A DNA stretch of 64,000 nucleotides from Thalassobacterium sedimentorum (GTDB lineage Bacteria; Verrucomicrobiota; Verrucomicrobiia; Opitutales; Coraliomargaritaceae). The stretch covers positions 1 through 64,000 of the forward strand of contig NZ_JARXIC010000010.1 of NCBI RefSeq assembly GCF_031127905.1, given 5' to 3'. Below are positions 26,079-33,774 of the stretch, in pieces. The notes under the pieces are model-generated. The model saw only the letters and a list, made by a program, of their open reading frames with translations, searched no databases and was not told the origin of the DNA. The first letter of the stretch is position 1. Every line of letters begins with the position of its first letter. The position numbers and the translations under genes are program-made.

Positions 26079-26122
26079 TGTAACATAAGCGCCACATTCC
26101 CGAAACATAACACGCGTATAAA
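26079..26122 (+). promoter_or_regulatory. Pho-box-like triple repeat and -10 of pstS
   Basis: TGTAACA (26079-26085), CGCCACA (26090-26096) and CGAAACA (26101-26107) repeat at exactly 11 bp. A -10 TATAAA is at 26117-26122, 16 nt after the start of the last heptamer. The predicted start near 26129 lies after the first in-frame ATG (26127), which helps to place the pstS start at 26190. Confidence 0.72.
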
Positions 26123-26189
26123 GGTAATGAAGTTAGTGAGCAAATCAGCTCACACTCTTTTTAATCACAATAACCGATCACACATACGA

Positions 26190-27143
26190 ATGAACACTAC
26201 ATCCATCCTTCGCGGCCTAACCGCAGCCCTCTGCATGGGCTTTGCTGGGCAGACCAGCAGCCTTGCAAACGTTGACCCGAACTTGCCCGTTTATGAATCT
26301 GTTTCAGGCGTATCTGGCAACCTTAACTCGATCGGATCCGACACACTCAACAATTTAATGACCCTTTGGGCTGAAGGCTTCGAAGCGATTTACCCGAACG
26401 TCAATATTCAAATCGAAGGCAAAGGCTCTTCAACCGCACCGCCCGCTCTGATCGAAGGTACCGCACAAATCGGCCCCATGAGCCGCGAGATGAAGGGCTC
26501 TGAAATGGACGCCTTCGAAGCTCGCTACGGTTACAAACCTACAGCAGTCGGCACTTCGATCGATGCTCTCGCAGTTTTCGTCAACAAAGACAACCCACTC
26601 GAAAGCATCACTTCCGAGCAAATCGACTCCGTTTTCTCCAGCACTTACCGCAAAGGTGGCACACCCATCACCGAATGGAGCCAGCTCGGACTGGAGGGCA
26701 GCCTGGGCGGTCGCGCACTCAGCCTCTACGGTCGTAACAGTGCCTCCGGCACTTACGGCTTCTTCAAAAAGGTCGCACTGGCTGGCGGAGATTTCTCATC
26801 CAGCGTTAAGGAGCAGCCTGGCTCGTCTTCCGTGGTGCAAGGCATCGGCTCTGACCTCGCGGGCATCGGCTACTCCGGCATCGGCTACACCACTTCTGGC
26901 GTGAAAGCGATCCAGATCGATGGTGTTGAACCCACTGCAGAAAACTGCCTCGATGGCAGCTACCCGCTGGCTCGTCAGCTCTTCGTCTATGTCAATCGCG
27001 ACCCACGCGAGCCCATGGATAAATTGACTTACGAGTTCCTGCGCTTCGTGCTGTCTAAGCAAGGCCAGGAAGTCGTCGAAAAAGACGGCTACTACCCACT
27101 ACCAGCACCTGTCGCTGAACAGATCCTAAACAGTCTTAAATAA
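26190..27143 (+). CDS. pstS: Phosphate ABC transporter substrate-binding protein
   Basis: Periplasmic phosphate-binding protein of 317 residues that delivers phosphate to PstCAB. The ATG at 26190 gives a good signal peptide (MNTTSILRGLTAALCMGFAGQTSSLA); the ATG at 26127 coincides with the predicted transcript start. Binding-site elements are visible: IGSDTLNNLM, KGSSTAPPALIEGTAQIGPMSREM, and SLYGRNSASGTYGFFK. It is the first gene of the pst operon and is followed by a strong hairpin terminator, so it can be made in excess over the membrane components. Controlled by the Pho-like array at 26079-26107. Confidence 0.95.
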   Translation: MNTTSILRGLTAALCMGFAGQTSSLANVDPNLPVYESVSGVSGNLNSIGSDTLNNLMTLWAEGFEAIYPNVNIQIEGKGSSTAPPALIEGTAQIGPMSREMKGSEMDAFEARYGYKPTAVGTSIDALAVFVNKDNPLESITSEQIDSVFSSTYRKGGTPITEWSQLGLEGSLGGRALSLYGRNSASGTYGFFKKVALAGGDFSSSVKEQPGSSSVVQGIGSDLAGIGYSGIGYTTSGVKAIQIDGVEPTAENCLDGSYPLARQLFVYVNRDPREPMDKLTYEFLRFVLSKQGQEVVEKDGYYPLPAPVAEQILNSLK

Positions 27144-27161
27144 GCGTCACAGAATCTTTAC

Positions 27162-27195
27162 GTGGGTGGAGGCCTCTCCACCCACTTTTTTTTTT
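27162..27195 (+). terminator. Terminator/attenuator between pstS and pstC
   Basis: Perfect 10-bp stem GTGGGTGGAG / CTCCACCCAC with a GCCT loop, followed by ten T. It lies 19 bases after pstS and 64 bases before pstC, so most transcripts should end here and only part read into pstC. Confidence 0.92.
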
Positions 27196-27258
27196 GCGTT
27201 ATAGAGACAGTACCGCTTTTTAGCGGATTCTAGCCTTCAATGATCGACTGACATCGTT

Positions 27259-29607
27259 ATGAGTTCGACTTCCAATAATCCCTCCGAAGAGCGTTTCACC
27301 GTCGCCCGCACCACACTGATTTTAGACCGCCTGATGACGGGCGTAATCAAGGGTGGCGGCTGGTTGGTGATGCTGGCGGTCTTCGCCATATTTGCCTTCA
27401 TCTTTGTCCAGATACTACCACTGTTCGGGCACCCAGAAGTTAAGTCTGTCGGGAAAGTTGCCATACCGCTGGAGGAAGTCGCCGTGATGGGCGTCGACGA
27501 ATGGGGCGAACTCCCTTTCTTTCTCAGTCAAAGCGGACAACTCCACTTCACTGATCTGCCACGCGATGTCGAAACCCGCACCTACGAACGTGTCGGCGGC
27601 GACCAAACTAGCCTCGCGCTCGGCCCACGCGGTCTGTTTGAGGTCGACACAAAACTGCCAGAGAAGAACTGGACCGCATTTTATTACGACGCCTACAAAG
27701 GTGAAATCGCACTCGGCTCGGAAGACGGTCGCGTCGCCCTGTTGCATCTCGATTACAAGGCTGAGTTTTTAGCGGACGCCCCGCGTACGGTCGTGCCTCA
27801 GGTCAAATCAGAGTTACTGCCGGCGCTCAGCCAGTCGAACGCCCCCGTGCGCCAGCTGGCCTTCTATGAGTCCACCACCAACCGGGCGATCGGCACCTTA
27901 CAAGAAACTGCAGACGGCGAAACCATCGTCACTCTTCAGACCTATGTTGTAAAATCCAGCCTGTTTGGCGCGCCTAAGATGGTGGCGGACGCGCAGATTG
28001 ACCTCGGTCATGGCATCACCGACGAAAAGCCGGAGCGCTTACTCATTGGCGGGCAAGGCGACCGCATCCTGCTTACCACCGAGGGTGGATGGCTTTACTA
28101 CCTACGCCTCAACAAGGGGCAACTGGAACGCGTGCAAAAGCTGCAGCCATTTGCCGATCTGGACGACACATCGATCCACTCGATCAACTGGCTACTCGGC
28201 AAGCAATCCGTCATTTTAACTTCAAAGTCCGGTGCAAACATTACACTCGCCAGCTATCTAGACGAAGCGGCTGGCCAAATTCTTTACACCAAGATCAAAG
28301 ACTTCCCAGCACTGGATGCTGGAGGTGCCAACGACTTTAGCCCCGCGCAACGCAACCGCGGATTCCTGATCTCCAATGAGCATCAACTCTCATTGCGCTA
28401 CAGCACCACAGGCGATGTGCGCTGGGAAACCGATACCGACTTCCCACTACAGAAGATCGCGCTCGGCCCACGCTGGGATTCAATTTTCACCTTCGACGCA
28501 CAACAAAACCTACACGTGTATGCAGTCGACGACCCGCACCCAAACGCGGGTGCCAAAGCCTTCTTCGGCAAGATCTGGTATGAGGGCAAATCCGAGCCTG
28601 AATACGACTGGCAGTCGTCCAGCGGCACCTCCGACTTCGAGCCTAAGCTCTCGATCGTGCCGCTCTTCTTCGGCTCGATCAAAGGCACCTTCTACGCCAT
28701 GCTTTTTGCCATGCCGATCGCGATCTTGGCAGCCATTTACGTTTCGCAATATCTGAAACCGGAAGCGAAGCGCTACATCAAGCCTGCCATGGAAATCATG
28801 GCCTCGCTCCCTTCCGTCGTGCTCGGCTTCTTGGCAGCACTTTGGCTGGCACCCTTAATCGAAGATCGTGTGCCCTCCATCCTGCTCATGCTCATTGCCG
28901 TCCCACTCAGCGCCGCCATGCTGGGCTACTTCTGGGGACGCATGCCTCAAACCGTGCGCAACCGCATACGCCCGGGCTCGGAATGGATGGTCATCCTGCC
29001 GGTGGTGCTGATCGTCGGCTACCTGTCTTGGCAACTCGGCCCCACCCTGGAATCGGTCTTGTTCCGCGTCTATGATCCAGACCTCGGCGTCAAAGCTGGC
29101 AACTTCCGTCTTTGGTGGACTGAAACAACTGGCGTTAGCTTTGAGCAACGTAACTCCTTAGTGGTCGGCCTCATGATGGGCTTCGCCGTGATCCCAATCA
29201 TTTTCACCATTTCCGAGGATGCGCTCACCAATGTGCCGCCTTACCTCACCTCTGCTTCGCTGGCACTCGGTGCCAGCCGCTGGCAGACCACTTGGCGCGT
29301 CATCCTACCGACAGCCTCACCTGGTATCTTCTCCGCCACCATCATCGGCTTCGGCCGTGCAGTCGGTGAAACCATGATTTTGCTGATGGCTACCGGCAAC
29401 ACGCCGATCATGGAGTGGAACATCTTCAACGGCATGCGCACACTCGCGGCCAACATCGCGGTGGAACTGCCCGAAGCACCGCAATACAGCACCCTCTACC
29501 GCACTCTTTTCCTCGGTGCGATGGCGCTCTTCCTCCTGACATTCATACTGAACACGATCGCCGAAGTCACTCGCCAGCACCTGCGCGAGAAATACAAGAC
29601 GATCTAG
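27259..29607 (+). CDS. pstC: Phosphate ABC transporter permease with large periplasmic propeller-like domain
   Basis: Inner-membrane subunit of PstSCAB, 782 residues instead of the usual 300-330. A first membrane helix (about 30-56) is followed by some 410 residues without membrane segments; these contain repeated short beta units (for example DGRVALLHLDYKAEF, GGWLYYLRLNKGQL), suggesting a periplasmic WD/beta-propeller-like domain. The permease core starts near 475 (FFGSIKGTFYAMLFAMPIAILAAIYV) and has the EAA loop LALGASRWQTTWRVILPTASPG. Long PstC proteins of this type are known in Pseudomonas and other marine bacteria. Followed by pstA after 47 nt. Confidence 0.92.
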   Translation: MSSTSNNPSEERFTVARTTLILDRLMTGVIKGGGWLVMLAVFAIFAFIFVQILPLFGHPEVKSVGKVAIPLEEVAVMGVDEWGELPFFLSQSGQLHFTDLPRDVETRTYERVGGDQTSLALGPRGLFEVDTKLPEKNWTAFYYDAYKGEIALGSEDGRVALLHLDYKAEFLADAPRTVVPQVKSELLPALSQSNAPVRQLAFYESTTNRAIGTLQETADGETIVTLQTYVVKSSLFGAPKMVADAQIDLGHGITDEKPERLLIGGQGDRILLTTEGGWLYYLRLNKGQLERVQKLQPFADLDDTSIHSINWLLGKQSVILTSKSGANITLASYLDEAAGQILYTKIKDFPALDAGGANDFSPAQRNRGFLISNEHQLSLRYSTTGDVRWETDTDFPLQKIALGPRWDSIFTFDAQQNLHVYAVDDPHPNAGAKAFFGKIWYEGKSEPEYDWQSSSGTSDFEPKLSIVPLFFGSIKGTFYAMLFAMPIAILAAIYVSQYLKPEAKRYIKPAMEIMASLPSVVLGFLAALWLAPLIEDRVPSILLMLIAVPLSAAMLGYFWGRMPQTVRNRIRPGSEWMVILPVVLIVGYLSWQLGPTLESVLFRVYDPDLGVKAGNFRLWWTETTGVSFEQRNSLVVGLMMGFAVIPIIFTISEDALTNVPPYLTSASLALGASRWQTTWRVILPTASPGIFSATIIGFGRAVGETMILLMATGNTPIMEWNIFNGMRTLAANIAVELPEAPQYSTLYRTLFLGAMALFLLTFILNTIAEVTRQHLREKYKTI

Positions 29608-29654
29608 AGTCAGCGCCCGCCACATCACATACAGGCAAACCAGCATTTTTTCTC

Positions 29655-31352
29655 ATGCCAAAATCGCAGCACAGTTTTACATCGATCCGCCCCAAAGGTG
29701 AAGCCCTCGTTTGGTTCACCGGCATGGGGCTCAGTGTCGGCATCCTCCTGATTATCGGGCTACTCGGTATCATCCTCAAGAACGGCCTCTCCATGTTTTG
29801 GCCCGACACCATCTACGAGGTACAATTGGTCGAGGGCTCAACCGCCGGCCCTCGCAACGGCCAAAACTTCGCCGGCGCCATCGCACTGGAACGTCATAAG
29901 CGACTACAAGAAGCGACCAATGCTGGCCTGACCAGCGAATTCCAGTTCTTCGCAGGTAACAAAGATGCCTACGGGCAAATGTATCACTACGTCGATGCCG
30001 ACCAAATCGTGACGGACGCAACGGGTGAACCCTTATTTACACCGGCCTCTGGCATTCTCCAATTAGAGCGTATCGAGTTCGGAGATGCACTCGGCTTCCC
30101 GCTCGAAATCCAACTCGCCGATGGAACTACAATCACTGAGCCAGAAGCACTGAAGGCCGCACTATTCAAGACGATCGAGGAAAGTAACGAACGCTTAGAA
30201 ACCTATACCAAGATCGAGAAGAAGCAGATCGGACGCATCAACAGCAAGATGGAATCCATCCGCCTCGAGCAACGCGCACTGCGCGAAGAGCTGGGCGAGG
30301 CTGCCGCTGAAACCTCGCCGCAGATTCAAGAACTAAACGAGCAGCAAGCCGCCTTGCAGGCACAATACACCGAACTCGCTGCGGAAGCCCGCGAGCTGCG
30401 CGAACGTCGTCACCAGGACTCGCTGCTGCTACGTCTAGCCACCGGCGAAGAGCGTCGCATCAGCTTTGAAAACATCACTCAGGCACACTTCCCCAATGAA
30501 ATGAGCCTGCCAGGCAAAGTTGGCTTCTTTCTGAAACAAATCTGGCGCTTCATGTCCGAAGCCCCCCGTGAGGCGAATACTGAAGGCGGCATTTTCCCTG
30601 CGATCTTCGGCACCTTTGTCATGACACTGCTGATGAGCCTGGCCGTGATGCCCTTCGGTGTGGTCGCCGCCATTTACCTGCGCGAGTATGCCACCCAGGG
30701 CGTCATCGTGCGAGCTGTCCGCATCTCGGTTAACAATCTAGCCGGTGTGCCCTCCATCGTTTATGGCGTCTTCGGACTCGGCTTCTTCGTTTATGTGCTC
30801 GGTGGCAGTATCGACGAACTGTTTTTCAGTCATAAACTCCCCACCGCCACCTTCGGCACCGGCGGCGTCCTGTGGGCCTCCCTCACCTTGGCACTCATGA
30901 CTGTGCCCGTCGTGATTGTCGCCACAGAAGAAGCACTCTCGGCGGTGCCACGAGGCATGCGTGAGGCCGCGCTCGCTTGCGGCGCTTCCAAGTGGCAAGC
31001 GATTCAACGCATCGTGCTGCCCGCCAGCGCGCCCGGCATCTTGACAGGACTCATCCTCGCCATGGCACGCGGCGCAGGCGAAGTGGCGCCGCTGATGCTA
31101 GTAGGTGTGGTCAAACTCGCCCCAAGCTTGCCCCTCGATGGCGAATTTCCTTTCGTTCACCTAGACCGCAAATTCATGCACCTCGGCTTCCACATTTACG
31201 ACCTCGCCTTCCAATCGCCCGATTCCGATGCCGCCAAGCCGATGGTCTTTGCCACGACACTCCTGCTGATCGTGCTGGTCATCGTACTCAATCTAAGCGC
31301 CATCACGATCCGCAACCATCTTCGTAAAAAGTATAAGGGCGACACCTTTTAA
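29655..31352 (+). CDS. pstA: Phosphate ABC transporter permease with coiled-coil insertion
   Basis: Second membrane subunit of the Pst importer, 565 residues. The frame is open from 29415 inside pstC, but ATG 29655 (MPKSQHSFTSIRPKGEALVWF) is the natural start. One membrane helix (about 22-42) is followed by a 260-residue periplasmic region that includes a predicted coiled coil at about 175-260 (SKMESIRLEQRALREELGE). The permease core occupies about 310-565, with the EAA loop ALACGASKWQAIQRIVLPASAPG. Both permeases have enlarged periplasmic parts, which may pair with each other. Followed by pstB after 48 nt. Confidence 0.92.
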   Translation: MPKSQHSFTSIRPKGEALVWFTGMGLSVGILLIIGLLGIILKNGLSMFWPDTIYEVQLVEGSTAGPRNGQNFAGAIALERHKRLQEATNAGLTSEFQFFAGNKDAYGQMYHYVDADQIVTDATGEPLFTPASGILQLERIEFGDALGFPLEIQLADGTTITEPEALKAALFKTIEESNERLETYTKIEKKQIGRINSKMESIRLEQRALREELGEAAAETSPQIQELNEQQAALQAQYTELAAEARELRERRHQDSLLLRLATGEERRISFENITQAHFPNEMSLPGKVGFFLKQIWRFMSEAPREANTEGGIFPAIFGTFVMTLLMSLAVMPFGVVAAIYLREYATQGVIVRAVRISVNNLAGVPSIVYGVFGLGFFVYVLGGSIDELFFSHKLPTATFGTGGVLWASLTLALMTVPVVIVATEEALSAVPRGMREAALACGASKWQAIQRIVLPASAPGILTGLILAMARGAGEVAPLMLVGVVKLAPSLPLDGEFPFVHLDRKFMHLGFHIYDLAFQSPDSDAAKPMVFATTLLLIVLVIVLNLSAITIRNHLRKKYKGDTF

Positions 31353-31400
31353 GCCATCGCACGCGACGCCAACATAAACAACATTTCAAAACATTTCGCC

Positions 31401-32198
31401 ATGATCCAAGCACCTAAAACAACCGACAGCCGAGAAGACTTCGAGCCTTTCATCCAGATTAAAGACAACTACAACTTCTGGTATGGTTCGACCCAAGTGC
31501 TTTTCGACCTAAACCTCGACATACCTGAAAAACAAGTCACCGCCTTCATCGGCCCCTCAGGTTGTGGTAAGTCTACCTTGCTACGCAGCATCAATCGTAT
31601 GAACGACCTAATCGAGGGCATCCAACACACGGGTGATATCACGATTGGCGATCAAAGCATCTACGATCCCAGCCTCGAAGTCATCTCCCTGCGCAAGCGC
31701 ATCGGCATGGTCTTCCAAAAGTATAATCCTTTTCCAAAATCGATCTACGAGAACATTGTTTTCAGTCTCCGCATTGCTGGCCGCAACAAAAAGTCCGAAC
31801 TCGACGAAGTCGTGGAGCGCAGCCTGCGCGGCGCCGCTCTTTGGGACGAAGTTAAAGACCGTTTACATGAGAGTGCGCTCAGCATGTCGGGCGGCCAGAT
31901 GCAGCGTCTCTGTATCGCCCGCGCCATCGCCAATAACCCGGAAGTGATCCTAATGGACGAACCCTGCTCCGCACTCGACCCCATCGCCACAGGCAAGGTC
32001 GAAGAACTCATCCATGAGTTGAAAAAGGACTACACTATTGTTATCGTTACGCACAACATGCAACAAGCTGCCCGGGTCTCCGACCGCACTGCATTCTTCT
32101 ACCTTGGCAAACTCATCGAATATGATGTAACTGATAATATCTTCATGAAACCAAAGAACGATCAAACTGAAGCTTACGTCTCTGGCCGCTTTGGTTAA
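31401..32198 (+). CDS. pstB: Phosphate ABC transporter ATPase
   Basis: Cytoplasmic ATPase of 265 residues that energises PstCA. Walker A is GPSGCGKST (51-59), the ABC signature SMSGGQMQR lies near 160-168, Walker B is [13 protein letters not shown], and the H-loop histidine is in [15 protein letters not shown]-terminal residues 1-20 are a short extension compared with E. coli PstB. Gap to phoU is 41 nt, same operon. Confidence 0.97.
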   Translation: MIQAPKTTDSREDFEPFIQIKDNYNFWYGSTQVLFDLNLDIPEKQVTAFIGPSGCGKSTLLRSINRMNDLIEGIQHTGDITIGDQSIYDPSLEVISLRKRIGMVFQKYNPFPKSIYENIVFSLRIAGRNKKSELDEVVERSLRGAALWDEVKDRLHESALSMSGGQMQRLCIARAIANNPEVILMDEPCSALDPIATGKVEELIHELKKDYTIVIVTHNMQQAARVSDRTAFFYLGKLIEYDVTDNIFMKPKNDQTEAYVSGRFG

Positions 32199-32239
32199 TC
32201 ACCATTCACCCTCCCCCTCCCCTTGGTACTCTACATATA

Positions 32240-32878
32240 ATGAACCGCTATTTCCACAAAGAGCTCGAAGAGATTCGTAGCAAACTCATACTCATTGGCG
32301 AAAAAGCCAGCGAAGCTGGTCGTCTGGCTGTTGAAGGCTTCATCGAAAGCGACCTCGAGAAAACTCAAGCTGCCGTCAAAATGGACGACGAGATCGACGA
32401 CCTCGAAGTCGAAATCGACCGTGCTTCCGTCCGTTACATCACGCTACGCTCCCCCGTCTCCAGTGACGTGCGCTTAATCTTTGTCGCCATCAAAGCCAGC
32501 CACGACCTCGAGCGTGCCGGCGACGAAGCCCATAGCATTGCGAAAAAGACCCGCAAGATTCTAACCAGCGAAGGTAAGGCAAAGAATCCAGTGCAAATCG
32601 AGAAGATGAGCCGACTCGCCTTCGCGATGATGCGGGACGCAATCACTTCATTTTTAGATGAAGACCTGGAGCTCGCCAAAGGAATCATCGAGCGCGATAA
32701 AGAAGTCGATCGACTCAATAAGGAAAACTACACCACGCTCTATAAAGAGATGAAACTTGAGAGTAGCGAATCCTCCACCCATGTGGAAACGATCTTAATT
32801 TCCAAATCAATCGAACGCATCGCAGACCACGCCAAGAATCTAGCAGAAGAAGTCATCTACTTACTGACTGGTGAATAA
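32240..32878 (+). CDS. phoU: Phosphate signalling regulator PhoU
   Basis: Cytoplasmic protein of 212 residues, two three-helix bundles, that links Pst activity to the PhoR kinase and restrains phosphate uptake. Typical motifs are MDDEIDDLEVEIDRASVRYITLRSPVSSDVRLI in the first repeat (here broken into pieces: DDEIDDLE, RSPVSSDVRLI) and RDKEVDRLNKENY plus SIERIADHAKNLAEE in the second; these carry the E/DxxxD metal-binding patterns. Last gene of the pst operon. No phoB or phoR follows, so the partner two-component system must be elsewhere in the genome. Confidence 0.95.
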   Translation: MNRYFHKELEEIRSKLILIGEKASEAGRLAVEGFIESDLEKTQAAVKMDDEIDDLEVEIDRASVRYITLRSPVSSDVRLIFVAIKASHDLERAGDEAHSIAKKTRKILTSEGKAKNPVQIEKMSRLAFAMMRDAITSFLDEDLELAKGIIERDKEVDRLNKENYTTLYKEMKLESSESSTHVETILISKSIERIADHAKNLAEEVIYLLTGE

Positions 32879-33003
32879 TTACTTTAAGCTGTTAATTTGG
32901 CTTTATTCGTGCTAGTTACACTCGCATCGGTTACTAACGCTAGATCTCTTCTAGCAAAATCGATGTACACAACACATCAATAAACTCGAAACATTCAGTC
33001 ATT

Positions 33004-33498
<495 letters not shown>

Positions 33499-33520
33499 TT
33501 AATTGCATCATAGGATTTAC

Positions 33521-33552
33521 AAAAGCCCGTCGAATCAACGACGGGCTTTTTT
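33521..33552 (+). terminator. Intrinsic terminator after the histone-like gene
   Basis: Stem AAAAGCCCGTCG / CGACGGGCTTTT with an AATCAA loop, followed by further T. Because both ends have A/T runs it could act in both directions, but the neighbouring ftsK stop is over 200 bases away. Confidence 0.9.
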
Positions 33553-33582
33553 GTATACACTCACAAGATCTGATCGTAAACT

Positions 33583-33601
33583 GGGTGCCCTCAGGGCACC
33601 C
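33583..33601. repeat. GC-rich intergenic hairpin
   Basis: GGGTGCCC-TCA-GGGCACCC is a perfect 8-bp palindrome with a 3-nt loop between the terminator and ftsK. No T run follows on either strand, so it is not a standard terminator. The rest of the 33602-33774 gap contains small AT/GC-mixed inverted words, such as GATTCTCAGAACC, also present near 9338, but no gene. Confidence 0.5.
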
Positions 33602-33774
33602 GCCTCATAGCACTTCGAAAAGAGTTTGAACCAAATCGAGATATTTTTGGTAGCTTTGATTCTCAGAACCGAAGAGATGCCCCATGAATCTCTCAGCAAA
33701 CTGCTGAAGGTCGCTCTAATCGAGGTTGAAGAAAGTCGATGCTGGCTTCACAAATGAAGTCGCTACGCTCACGA

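Larger units (their letters stand above)
25751..26189. other. Divergent regulatory region between porin and pstS
   Basis: These 439 bases hold the promoters of both genes and are rich in TGTAACA/TGTGACA-like words. Besides the two arrays listed separately, TGTGACA (25904-25910) and TGTAAAA (25915-25921) form another 11-bp pair on the plus strand. A GC-rich hairpin, CCCCGCT-CCACA-AGCGGGG, lies at 25991-26009 between the two sets and could insulate them. No gene is seen. Confidence 0.6.
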
